A DNA stretch of 64,000 nucleotides from Branchiibius hedensis. GTDB lineage: Bacteria; Actinomycetota; Actinomycetes; Actinomycetales; Dermatophilaceae. The stretch is from assembly GCF_900108585.1 (NCBI RefSeq), contig NZ_UESZ01000001.1:310001-374000 (forward strand), read 5' to 3'. This document shows positions 44,141 to 52,107 of this stretch, one piece after another. Every line of letters begins with the position of its first letter. The stretch's first letter is position 1. Both the position numbers and the translations under genes were made by a program. The notes beneath the pieces are model-generated. The model ran no database searches, had not been told where the DNA came from, and saw nothing but the letters and a program-made list of their open reading frames with translations.

Positions 44141-45147
44141 CGCGTCCTCACCCTCGGGTCCAGATACGCATACGCGATGTCAACGAGGAGGTTCACCACG
44201 ACGTACGTCAGGGCCGCCATCAGGATCAGGATCTGCAGCACCGGGTAGTCCTTCTGGGAGAACCCGACGTTCATGGCGTCGCCCAGCCCGGCGATCGAAA
44301 AGACCGTCTCGGTCAGCACCGCACCGGTGAGCAGCCCGCCCACCTGCAGGCCGATGGTGGTGACCACCGGGAGCATTGCGTTGCGCATGATGTGTCGACC
44401 GCGGATCGTCCGGTTGGTCAGGCCTTTGGCCTCGGCGGTGCGCACGTAGTCCTCATCCATGACCTCCAGCACCGAGGCCCGGGTGATCCGCAGGACCACC
44501 GCGAACGGGATCGACGCCAGGGCGAGCGCTGGAAGGATCAGATGTTTGAAGGCATCCCACGCCGCGTCGTACTCGCGGGTGATGATGCCGTCGAGGATGT
44601 AGAACCCGGTCACCCGGGTGGCATCGAGGTTGGGGTCCTGGCGGCCGTTCAGCGGCAACCAGTGCAACTCCACCGCGAAGAGGTACTTCAGCACGAAGGC
44701 CAGGAAGAACACGGGGACGGCGACGCCGATCAGCGAGATGATCACCGACCCACCGTCGAGGAAGGTGCCGCGGTGTCGAGCGGCCAGATAGCCCAACGGA
44801 ATTCCCGCGGCGAGCGCGAAGATCAGCGCTAGGACGGAGAGCTCGATGGTGGCGGGTAGCCGGTTCAGGAAGACCTGCATCGCATCGGCACCAGGTTGGA
44901 CGGCGATCGAGGTTCCGAACTGGCCGTGGATCGCGTTGTTCAGAAACCGCAGGTACTGCATCGGCAACGGCTGGTCCAGGCCGAGCGCCTTCTCCATGGC
45001 CGCGCGGGTTTCCGGTGTCGCGCGTTCGCCGAGCAGTGCCGAGACCGGCCCGCCGGGCAGCGCCCGCAACCAGAAGAAGACCAGCAACGACAGCACCAGC
45101 AGCACGCCGATCATCTGCAGCAGACGCCGGACGATGAAGCGCAGCAA
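44137..45147 (-). CDS. dppB: Dipeptide ABC transporter permease DppB
   Basis: A permease of 336 residues from the proposed TTG start (LLRFIVRRLLQMIGVLLVLS), which has AGGGGA six bases ahead. A GTG at 45174 in the same frame lies inside the intergenic hairpin and is less likely. Features: six membrane helices, the coupling loop YVRTAEAKGLTNRTI and the C-terminal NLLVDIAYAYLDPRVR, all standard for DppB/OppB. The hairpin between dppA and dppB probably sets the lower expression of the permease genes. Confidence 0.91.
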   Translation of the reverse strand: MLRFIVRRLLQMIGVLLVLSLLVFFWLRALPGGPVSALLGERATPETRAAMEKALGLDQPLPMQYLRFLNNAIHGQFGTSIAVQPGADAMQVFLNRLPATIELSVLALIFALAAGIPLGYLAARHRGTFLDGGSVIISLIGVAVPVFFLAFVLKYLFAVELHWLPLNGRQDPNLDATRVTGFYILDGIITREYDAAWDAFKHLILPALALASIPFAVVLRITRASVLEVMDEDYVRTAEAKGLTNRTIRGRHIMRNAMLPVVTTIGLQVGGLLTGAVLTETVFSIAGLGDAMNVGFSQKDYPVLQILILMAALTYVVVNLLVDIAYAYLDPRVRTR

Positions 45148-45170
45148 GCGAATTCCCCTATCGCGGGCAA

Positions 45171-45201
45171 GCACGCCGGCCGCTGGATGCGGCCGGCGTG
45201 C
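45171..45201. terminator. Intra-operon hairpin between dppA and dppB
   Basis: A perfect 13-bp stem, GCACGCCGGCCGC (45171-45183) and GCGGCCGGCGTGC (45189-45201), with a five-base loop. It starts nine bases past the dppA stop. In the transcribed (minus) strand no U-run follows, so it is better read as a partial terminator or a 3' stabiliser that raises binding-protein mRNA over permease mRNA. Confidence 0.7.
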
Positions 45202-45210
45202 CCCGGGTGG

Positions 45211-46878
45211 CTAGTTCTTGACGGCGGTCGCGAAGTCTTCGGCGGTCAGCGGGCTGGCAACCACACCCGTGACGTTCTTGCCGAAGACGATGGCCGGCGG
45301 GGAACTCGAGATCGGCAGACCGGGCAGGTACTCGGTCATGATCTGCTCGTTGATCTTCTCGTACGCCGCGTTGCGGGCGCTCGCGTCGACCGTGCTGTCC
45401 GCGGTCTTCAGGTCCTTCTCGAGGGTGGCGCCCCACGGGTAGGCGCCCACGTCCATCTGCCCGGTCGCGGGGAAGAAGCTGCCCAGGAAGTTGTCGGTGT
45501 TGTTGAAGTCACCGGTCCAACCCATCAAGTAGGCAGGCGCCTTGCCGGCCTGGGTCTGGTCGATGTAGCCACCGGCCCACGGCTTGGTGATCGTGTTGAC
45601 CTTCACGCCGACCGCTTCCCAGTCCGCCTTGATCGCGTTGAAGATCTTGATCGGGCTGGGCATGTACGGCCGTGAAACTTCCGAGGGGTACCACAGGTCG
45701 ATGCTCAGGTTGCTCTTACCGGCTTCCGCCAGCAGCGACTTGGCCTTGGCCGGGTCGTACGCATTGGGCTGCAGCGACTTGTTGTAACCGTCGACCGTGT
45801 TGGGCATGAACTGAGTGGCCACCGTTGCGCCAGAGGGCAACTGGGACTTCACCAGCTGGTCGCGGTTGATGGCGTAGTAGAGCGCCTGGCGGACCTTGAG
45901 GTCCTTCAGGTCCGGGTCGGCCTTGGCGTTCAGGCCCAGGTAGAGGATGTTGAAGGCCGGGCGCACCTCGAGGTTCATCCCAGCGGACTTCAGCGAGTCC
46001 CAGTCGGTCGGGTTGGGCAGGTCGTAGCCGTCGATCTGACCGGCCAGCAACGACTGCTTACGCTGCGACTCGTCGGGAATGATCGAGAAAACCAACTTGG
46101 CGACCTTGGCCTTCGGGCCCCAGTAGTCGTCGTTGCGCACCAGCGTGATCGTCTTGTTGGTGACGTCGTAGCTGCTGAACTTGAACGGGCCGGTGCCGGT
46201 CGGGTACTTCTGCGCGTACTCCGACTGCACGAACCCGTCGCCCTGGGCCTTGATGTCGTTGGCCTTGTACTTGTCCATCGCCGTCGGGCTCTGCATCGAC
46301 AGCGACGTCAGGGACAGACCGTTCGGGATCTTGGAGGAGGCCCGGGCGAACTTCAGGACGACCTTGTCGGTGCCCTCGGTGGTGCACCCCTGGTACAGGT
46401 CGTCGGCCGACTTGTTGTAGCCGCCCATCACCGTGGTCCAGTACTCCGAGGCGCTCTGGCCGGCCTGGTTCTGGGAGTCCATCCGCTCGAAGTTCTTGCA
46501 GACCGCTTCGGCGTTGAACGGCGTACCGTCGCTGAACTTCACGCCCTGGCGCAGGTTGAAGGTCCACTCCTTACCGTCGGCGGACCCCGTCCAACTGGTC
46601 GCCAGGCCCGGCTCGGGGTCAGCGGTTCCGGGCTTGATCGCGACGAGGGTGTCGAAGATCTGCCGGCTGACCCGGAAGGTCTCGCCGTCGGAGCCGTAGA
46701 ACGGGTCGAAGGTCGAGGGGGCACCTGCCGCGCCGAAGGTGAGCGTGGCGTTGGAGGCGCCACCGGTACCGCTACCGGTGGCTCCGGAGTCGCCGCGGTC
46801 GGACTTGGCGCAGCCGGACAGCGTCAGGGCGGCGACGCTGGCGATGGCCAGTGGCGCGGTCAGCCGGGAAAACTTCAT
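45211..46878 (-). CDS. dppA: Peptide ABC transporter substrate-binding lipoprotein (DppA)
   Basis: A 555-residue SBP family 5 protein. A lipoprotein signal peptide (MKFSRLTAPLAIASVAALTL, then lipobox LSGC) and a Gly/Ser linker precede the ligand domain, with the family segment GKEWTFNLRQGVKFSDGTPF. Exposed on the outer face of the membrane, it delivers peptides to DppBC. Start: ATG 46878 behind AGGAG. First gene of the dppABCDF operon; the specific ligand is unknown. Confidence 0.92.
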   Translation of the reverse strand: MKFSRLTAPLAIASVAALTLSGCAKSDRGDSGATGSGTGGASNATLTFGAAGAPSTFDPFYGSDGETFRVSRQIFDTLVAIKPGTADPEPGLATSWTGSADGKEWTFNLRQGVKFSDGTPFNAEAVCKNFERMDSQNQAGQSASEYWTTVMGGYNKSADDLYQGCTTEGTDKVVLKFARASSKIPNGLSLTSLSMQSPTAMDKYKANDIKAQGDGFVQSEYAQKYPTGTGPFKFSSYDVTNKTITLVRNDDYWGPKAKVAKLVFSIIPDESQRKQSLLAGQIDGYDLPNPTDWDSLKSAGMNLEVRPAFNILYLGLNAKADPDLKDLKVRQALYYAINRDQLVKSQLPSGATVATQFMPNTVDGYNKSLQPNAYDPAKAKSLLAEAGKSNLSIDLWYPSEVSRPYMPSPIKIFNAIKADWEAVGVKVNTITKPWAGGYIDQTQAGKAPAYLMGWTGDFNNTDNFLGSFFPATGQMDVGAYPWGATLEKDLKTADSTVDASARNAAYEKINEQIMTEYLPGLPISSSPPAIVFGKNVTGVVASPLTAEDFATAVKN

Positions 46879-46930
46879 GTGATTGAACTCCTGCTCGGGC
46901 AGATTCCTTGCGACCGCCGCCGGGACGGCC

Positions 46931-46954
46931 ACGGTTTCCGGGAACCGTATAGCA
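46931..46954 (-). promoter_or_regulatory. dppA promoter (extended -10) overlapping a palindrome
   Basis: On the minus strand TGC-TATACG (46954 down to 46946) looks like an extended -10. It overlaps the imperfect 18-bp palindrome ACGGTT-TCCGGG-AACCGT (46931-46948), which sits about 53 bases before the dppA ATG and would be a suitable repressor site. The remaining gap to soxR shows nothing else I can support. Confidence 0.4.
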
Positions 46955-47015
46955 ATGCTGTGCCGAAGATGTGGGTTCCGGGGCGTCCGTTGCGGTGTTG
47001 AGACATTCGCCTCGC

Positions 47016-47477
47016 TCAGGCCGGATCGACGTCCTCGCGTAGCGTCCGCGGGAGCAGCCGGGCGCCAGGTCCCTCGGCAGCGAGTTCATCGCGCAGATTC
47101 ATCACCGAGCACCGCTGGAGGGACAGGCAACCGCAGCCGATGCAGCCGTCGAGACCGTCGCGCAACCGCTCCAGAGCGGCGATCCGATCCTCCAGATAGT
47201 GCCGCCAATGCCGGGACAGCCGGGTCCAGTCCGCTTTGGTCGGGGTGCGGCCGCCGGGCAGGGTTTCCAATTCCTCACGGATCTGCTGCAGCGACAGGCC
47301 GATGGTGGACGCGGCGCGGATAAAAGCCAGGCGGCGCAGGACGGCGCGCGGGTAGATCCGGTGTCCGCCCGGTGTGCGTTCGCTACTGATCAGCCCTTCG
47401 GCCTCGTAGTAGCGCAGCGTGGGCGCGCTGAATCCGCTGCGGCGGACGATGTCGCCGATGGGCAGAAGCTCGGGCAT
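47016..47477 (-). CDS. soxR: Redox-sensitive transcriptional activator SoxR
   Basis: A 153-residue MerR-family regulator. The N-terminal winged helix (LPIGDIVRRSGFSAPTLRYY, then EAEGLISSERTPGGHR) is followed by a dimerisation helix and the [2Fe-2S] loop C112-IG-C115-G-C117-LSLQR-C123. This has the same spacing as E. coli SoxR. Oxidation of the cluster by redox-cycling compounds activates transcription. ATG 47477 is chosen over the open frame to 47501. The target is the divergent MFS gene, which carries a SoxR box. Confidence 0.95.
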   Translation of the reverse strand: MPELLPIGDIVRRSGFSAPTLRYYEAEGLISSERTPGGHRIYPRAVLRRLAFIRAASTIGLSLQQIREELETLPGGRTPTKADWTRLSRHWRHYLEDRIAALERLRDGLDGCIGCGCLSLQRCSVMNLRDELAAEGPGARLLPRTLREDVDPA

Positions 47478-47505
47478 GTCGATCCTCCGGGGCCGAAACA
47501 CAGTT

Positions 47506-47563
47506 GCGCGGCTTATCGACAGATGCGCGGGTTACAACCTGCGCACCTGTCGATAACCCGCGC
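47506..47563. repeat. 58-bp near-perfect palindrome between soxR and the MFS gene
   Basis: Arms of 28 bases centred on 47534/47535 pair almost completely: CGCGGCTTATCGACAG (47507-47522) with CTGTCGATAACCCGCG (47547-47562), then TGCGCGGGTT (47524-47533) with AACCTGCGCA (47536-47545). Mismatches are at 512/557 and 523/546, with one G-T at 529/540. It lies 28 bases upstream of the soxR ATG (47477) and 15 before the MFS -35. It could be a second operator or a cruciform/hairpin insulating the divergent promoters. Confidence 0.75.
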
Positions 47564-47577
47564 GGATGCGAGCCGAG

Positions 47578-47608
47578 TTGAACTCAAGTCCACTTGAGAT
47601 TACAGAAT
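47578..47608 (+). promoter_or_regulatory. SoxR box within a 19-bp-spacer promoter
   Basis: CTCAAG-TCCA-CTTGAG (47583-47598) matches the SoxR core CTCAAG-N4-CTTGAG. It lies between TTGAAC (-35, 47578-47583) and CAGAAT (-10, 47603-47608). The 19-base spacer is the hallmark of MerR-family activated promoters. The start GTG at 47615 follows the -10 by six bases. Confidence 0.85.
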
Positions 47609-47614
47609 GCCTGT

Positions 47615-48985
47615 GTGACGACATGTGAGGCACCGGCAACGGCCCCGATCAGCCTGTGGAGCAACGGAAATGCGACGGTGGCATTTGGTGGGACCGCACT
47701 GGTCACCCTGGGCGCCTACGCCGACCGGGCCACGAATACGGTCCTGCCGCGGGTCGCCGACGATCTGCACGGGCTGGCCTGGTTCGGCGCCGCTGCGGCC
47801 GCACCGATGATCACGTACGTCGCGGCCACGGCCTGGGCGGGCATCCGCGTCGATCGCCGTGGGCCGGCCGGCGGGATCGTGCTCGCGGCCTTCTTGTTCA
47901 TAGCGGCGCAACTGGGCTCCGCGATCTCGCCGAGCATGGCGATCTTCACCGGCACGCGTCTGCTGTCCGGAGCCAGCGAAGCGATCCTCGACATCTCGGT
48001 CACCGTGCTGGTGGCCCAACTGCTGCCTGAGGAGCTACGGGCCAAGGTCTTCGCCGCTTTCGCCGTCGCCTGGGTCGCACCGTCGGTCGTCGGTCCCGTC
48101 GTGGCCGGAGGCCTGGCCGACGGGGTCGGCTGGCGCTGGTCGTTCGTGCTCACCGGACTGCTGATGCTGCCGGCCCTCGCGATGGTGGCGCCGGCGTTAC
48201 GCCGCTCGGTCGCAGGATCCTCTGTGCAACCCGCGGAACGGGAGGGTCGGCGGCGGGTGCTGGCCGCCGTACTGGCCAGCCTCGTCCTGGGTCTGCTGGC
48301 CTGGGTGGGCAGCACCGGTCACCTCTGGCTGCTGGTCCCCGCGCTGGCCATGCTCGCGGTGACCCTGATGCGTACGCTGCCGGCCGGCACGTTGCGAGCC
48401 CACCCGGGCCCGCCGGCGATCATCGCGATGCGGGCGATGGTGGCGGGCAGTTTCGCCGTCGGTTCGCTCTTCCTGCCGCTGCTGCTGGTCAGTCTGCGCG
48501 GCTACAGCCTCAGCCACGCCGGTGTCGTGATGACGCTGACCGCGGCGCTGTGGGCGTTCGGTTCCTGGCTGAACGCGCGAGACAGAATCCAGGCCTTTCC
48601 CGCCGCCACCCGGTTGCGCGTTGCGTTGGGCCTGATGGCTCTCGGTATCGCCGGCACAGCGACCTTCGTCCTGTCCCCAGTGCCCGGTCTGATCGGCATG
48701 ATCAGTTGGTCGATCGCCTCGCTCGGCATCGGACTGGCCACCCCCACGCTGTCCGTGGCGATGCTCGCGGCCGCCCCGGTGGCCGAGCAGGGCCACTACC
48801 AGTCCGGTATCTACATCGCCCAAGCCACCGCCAGCAGCGTCGTCGGGGCGCTGGGCGGTGCGCTGATCGCGACCGGCCATGCCACCGCCGCCGGATTCGG
48901 GGTCATGCTGCTGGCCGGGGCCGCCGTCGCGCTGGCCGGCGCAGCGCTCGCCGGGCGGGTGGCAAAACCACTCCAAAATCCCTGA
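47615..48985 (+). CDS. MFS transporter, SoxR-regulated
   Basis: A 456-residue carrier of the DHA-like MFS group with about 14 hydrophobic segments. Visible features are AYADRATNTVLPRVADDLHG after helix 1 and RVDRRGPAGG as motif A. The frame is open from a TTG at 47594, but that codon lies inside the SoxR box. GTG 47615, immediately after the -10, is the sensible start and implies a leaderless mRNA. It probably exports a redox-active compound, in line with SoxR targets in actinobacteria. The typA ATG is 13 bases downstream. Confidence 0.88.
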   Translation: MTTCEAPATAPISLWSNGNATVAFGGTALVTLGAYADRATNTVLPRVADDLHGLAWFGAAAAAPMITYVAATAWAGIRVDRRGPAGGIVLAAFLFIAAQLGSAISPSMAIFTGTRLLSGASEAILDISVTVLVAQLLPEELRAKVFAAFAVAWVAPSVVGPVVAGGLADGVGWRWSFVLTGLLMLPALAMVAPALRRSVAGSSVQPAEREGRRRVLAAVLASLVLGLLAWVGSTGHLWLLVPALAMLAVTLMRTLPAGTLRAHPGPPAIIAMRAMVAGSFAVGSLFLPLLLVSLRGYSLSHAGVVMTLTAALWAFGSWLNARDRIQAFPAATRLRVALGLMALGIAGTATFVLSPVPGLIGMISWSIASLGIGLATPTLSVAMLAAAPVAEQGHYQSGIYIAQATASSVVGALGGALIATGHATAAGFGVMLLAGAAVALAGAALAGRVAKPLQNP

Positions 48986-48998
48986 GACACTGGTAACC

Positions 48999-50879
48999 AT
49001 GGCCCAGCAGACCCGCAGCGACATCCGTAACGTCGCCATCGTCGCCCACGTCGACCACGGCAAGACCACTCTCGTAGACAAAATGCTCTGGCAGGCCGGT
49101 GCCTTCGGTGAGCACCAGCACGTCGACGAGCGAGCGATGGACTCCGGTGACCTGGAGCGCGAGAAGGGCATCACGATCCTCGCGAAGAACACCGCGATCC
49201 ACTACTCCGGTCCCGCTGCCAAGGAAGCCGGGCTCGACGACGGCCTGACCATCAACATCATCGACACCCCCGGGCACGCCGACTTCGGTGGCGAGGTGGA
49301 GCGCGGCCTGTCGATGGTCGACGGTGTCGTGCTCCTGGTCGACGCCTCCGAGGGCCCGTTGCCGCAGACCCGCTTCGTGCTGCGCAAGGCGCTCGCGGCC
49401 AAGATGCCGGTCATCTTGTGCATCAACAAGGTCGACCGCCCCGACTCCCGGATCGCCGAGGTCGTCGACGAGGCCTACGAACTGTTCATGGACCTCGACG
49501 CCACCGAGGAGCAGATCGACTTCCCGATCGTCTACGCCTCCGCCAAGGCCGGTCGTGCCTCGCTGGAGCGTCCGGGCAACGGTGAACTGCCCGAGGGCGA
49601 AGACCTGACGGCGTTGTTCAAGACCATCCTGGAGACGATCCCGGCTCCGACGTACGACGATGAGGCACCGCTGCAGGCGCACGTCACCAACCTGGACTCC
49701 TCCAACTTCCTGGGTCGCCTGGCCCTGCTGCGCGTCTTCAACGGCGAGATCGCCAAAGGCCAGACGGTCACTTGGTGCCGGCACGACGGCACTCAGCAGA
49801 AGGTGAAGATCACCGAGTTGCTGATGACCGAGGCGCTGGAGCGCAAACCGGCGGAGAAGGCCGGCCCGGGCGACATCATCGCCGTCGCCGGTATCCCCGA
49901 AATCACCATCGGCGAGACCTTGGCGGATGCGGACAACCCGATCCCGCTGCCGTTGATCACGGTCGACGAACCTGCCATCTCGATGGTGATCGGCACCAAC
50001 ACCAGCCCGATGGTCGGCCGGGTCCGCGGGTCCAAAGTGACCGCCCGCCTGGTCAAGGACCGCCTCGACCGCGAACTCATCGGCAACGTGTCCCTGCGGA
50101 TCGTCAACACCGAACGCCCCGACGCCTGGGAGGTGCAGGGCCGTGGCGAGTTGGCGCTGGCCATCCTGGTGGAGCAGATGCGCCGGGAAGGCTACGAACT
50201 CACGATCGGTAAGCCGCAGGTGGTCACCAAGGAGATCGACGGCAAACTGCACGAGCCGATCGAGCGCCTGACCATCGACACCCCCGAGGAGTTCCTCGGC
50301 GCGATCACCCAGATCCTGGCCGCGCGCAAGGGCCGCATGGAGCAGATGACCAACCACGGCACCGGCTGGATCCGGATGGAGTTCGTCGTGCCGTCCCGTG
50401 GCCTCATCGGCTTCCGCACCGAATTCCTTACGGAGACAAGGGGAGCGGGCATTGCCCACCACGTCTTCGACGGTTACGAGCCGTGGTTCGGACCGATCTC
50501 CACCCGCACCAGCGGCTCGCTGGTGTCCGACCGCTCCGGTGCGGTCACGGCGTACGCCATGGTCAACCTGCAGGAGCGCGGCACGCTCTTCGTGGAGCCG
50601 ACCACCGAGGTCTACGAAGGCATGATCGTGGGCGAGAACTCCCGCGCCGACGACATGGACGTCAACATCACCAAGGAGAAGAAGCTCACCAACGTGCGCG
50701 CCTCCTCCGCGGACAACTTCGAGAAGGTCGTCCCGCCGCGCAAGCTGAGCCTCGAGCAGTCGCTGGAGTTCTGCCGCGAGGACGAGTGCGTCGAGGTCAC
50801 CCCCGAAGCCGTCCGGATCCGCAAGGTGCACCTGTCGGCGACCGAGCGAGCCCGAGCGGCGGCCCGCGCCAAGCGCTGA
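48999..50879 (+). CDS. typA: Translational GTPase TypA/BipA
   Basis: A 626-residue ribosome-associated GTPase needed for growth under stress and for late 50S assembly. G1 is [12 protein letters not shown], the G2 region [15 protein letters not shown]3 [16 protein letters not shown]4 NKVDRPD and G5 SAKAG. EF-G-like domains III and V follow, and the TypA C-terminal domain contains [19 protein letters not shown]-type residues (here [11 protein letters not shown]). Start: ATG 48999; the frame is open to 48879 but only within the MFS gene. Overlaps mshB by one base. Confidence 0.96.
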   Translation: MAQQTRSDIRNVAIVAHVDHGKTTLVDKMLWQAGAFGEHQHVDERAMDSGDLEREKGITILAKNTAIHYSGPAAKEAGLDDGLTINIIDTPGHADFGGEVERGLSMVDGVVLLVDASEGPLPQTRFVLRKALAAKMPVILCINKVDRPDSRIAEVVDEAYELFMDLDATEEQIDFPIVYASAKAGRASLERPGNGELPEGEDLTALFKTILETIPAPTYDDEAPLQAHVTNLDSSNFLGRLALLRVFNGEIAKGQTVTWCRHDGTQQKVKITELLMTEALERKPAEKAGPGDIIAVAGIPEITIGETLADADNPIPLPLITVDEPAISMVIGTNTSPMVGRVRGSKVTARLVKDRLDRELIGNVSLRIVNTERPDAWEVQGRGELALAILVEQMRREGYELTIGKPQVVTKEIDGKLHEPIERLTIDTPEEFLGAITQILAARKGRMEQMTNHGTGWIRMEFVVPSRGLIGFRTEFLTETRGAGIAHHVFDGYEPWFGPISTRTSGSLVSDRSGAVTAYAMVNLQERGTLFVEPTTEVYEGMIVGENSRADDMDVNITKEKKLTNVRASSADNFEKVVPPRKLSLEQSLEFCREDECVEVTPEAVRIRKVHLSATERARAAARAKR

Positions 50880-51622
50880 TGACCCGGCTGCTCTTCGTCC
50901 ACGCGCACCCCGACGACGAAACGTTGTGGAACGGCGTCACCATCGCCCACCACGCGCTCGCCGGGGACGACGTGCACGTCGCCACGTGCACGCTGGGCGA
51001 GGAGGGCGAGGTCATCCCGCCGGAGTTGAAGCACCTGGAGGGCAGCGCGGAGTTGGCCGACGTACGCCGATCCGAACTCGCCGGGGCCCTGAAGGTTCTC
51101 GGCGCGACCGGCCACGTGCTGGGGTTCCGGGACTCGGGGATGGCCGGTAGCCCGGCCGCCGCCGACCCGCGGGCCTTGGTGAAGAATGTGCCGGCCGCCA
51201 CCGCCGCGCTGCACCGGTTGATCCAGGACTTGCAACCCGATGTCCTGGTGACCTATGAGCAGTACGGCGGGTACGGGCACCCGGACCACATCGCTACTCA
51301 TCGGCTGACGATGGCGGCCGCCGACCAGCTACCCGTGTGGCAGACCGTGGTCCCGCAGTCGTGGGCCCGGCAGGACCGGGCGTGGGTGGCGCAACAGGCC
51401 CTCGCGCCGGGGCTGCGACCGGTTGCCGCGGACGCACCCTGGGATCCGTCGGTCGTCGCCGACGACACGGTCAGCCATCGGGTCGTCGATGAGGTGGCGG
51501 GCGGCGTACGGGCAACGGCACTGACCCACCACCGCACCCAGGTGAGCGTCCACGACGGGTATTTCGCCCTCTCGAACAACGTTGCCCTGCGGTTGGGGGA
51601 TCGGGAAGCGTTCGTGTCGTGA
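50879..51622 (+). CDS. mshB: PIG-L deacetylase, MshB-like (mycothiol pathway)
   Basis: A 247-residue zinc amidohydrolase. The metal-binding HAHPDDETLWNG (H10, D13), the RRSEL segment and GYGHPDHIATH match N-acetyl-GlcN-inositol deacetylase MshB or its homologue mycothiol S-conjugate amidase. It is shorter than well-studied MshB proteins (about 290-300), lacking C-terminal sequence. Start: ATG 50879, overlapping the typA stop as TGATG. The assignment to mycothiol synthesis is likely but Mca or another PIG-L member is possible. Confidence 0.8.
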   Translation: MTRLLFVHAHPDDETLWNGVTIAHHALAGDDVHVATCTLGEEGEVIPPELKHLEGSAELADVRRSELAGALKVLGATGHVLGFRDSGMAGSPAAADPRALVKNVPAATAALHRLIQDLQPDVLVTYEQYGGYGHPDHIATHRLTMAAADQLPVWQTVVPQSWARQDRAWVAQQALAPGLRPVAADAPWDPSVVADDTVSHRVVDEVAGGVRATALTHHRTQVSVHDGYFALSNNVALRLGDREAFVS

Positions 51623-52107
51623 GCGGCGTGGATCCGGACTTCTACCGGCGGGTGATGGGCCGGTTCGCAACCGGGGTCACGATCGTGACCACGCGGACCG
51701 GTGACATCGAGCACGCGATGACCGCCAACGCGGTCGTCTCACTCTCGCTGGACCCGGTCCTGCTGGGGGTGAGTATCGAAGTCGACGCCCGCTTCCACGA
51801 TGCAGTCCTGGAGGCCGGTGTCTGGGGCATCAGCATCCTGCCGTCGTCGGCGACCGGAACGGCGCAATGGCTGGCCACGCGCGGCCGACCGCTGCACAAC
51901 CAACTGGCCCGCATTCCGCATGTCAGCGGACTCACAGGTGTCGCTCTGCTCAGTGGGGCGCTGGCGCACGTTGAATGTGAGACCACCGACACGCTGCGCA
52001 CAGGCGACCACACATTGCTGGTCGGGCACGTAGTCTCTGTGGCTACCGGCGACGACCAGAGTGCAGCGCTGGTCTATTACCGGGGACAGTTTGGAGCGTT
52101 GCAGTGA
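51619..52107 (+). CDS. Flavin reductase-like FMN-binding protein
   Basis: A 162-residue split-barrel flavoprotein of the flavin reductase family: RRVMGRFATGVTIVTTRTGD, then the FMN-site region MTANAVVSLSLDPVLLGVSI. Such proteins supply reduced flavin to two-component monooxygenases or act as independent reductases. Starts with GTG overlapping the mshB stop by four bases and overlaps the next gene the same way, so it is within a tight typA-mshB-reductase-vanW run. Confidence 0.88.
   Translation: MSGVDPDFYRRVMGRFATGVTIVTTRTGDIEHAMTANAVVSLSLDPVLLGVSIEVDARFHDAVLEAGVWGISILPSSATGTAQWLATRGRPLHNQLARIPHVSGLTGVALLSGALAHVECETTDTLRTGDHTLLVGHVVSVATGDDQSAALVYYRGQFGALQ

Noticed and set aside
47594-47614. 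TTG at 47594 as the start of the SoxR-regulated MFS gene
   Set aside because: The codon lies inside the SoxR box and upstream of the -10, so it cannot be in the mRNA made from that promoter.
48903-50831. A 642-codon minus-strand open frame antisense to typA
   Set aside because: A typical high-GC shadow: His/Asp/Gly-rich low-complexity translation, while the opposite strand encodes a complete TypA.
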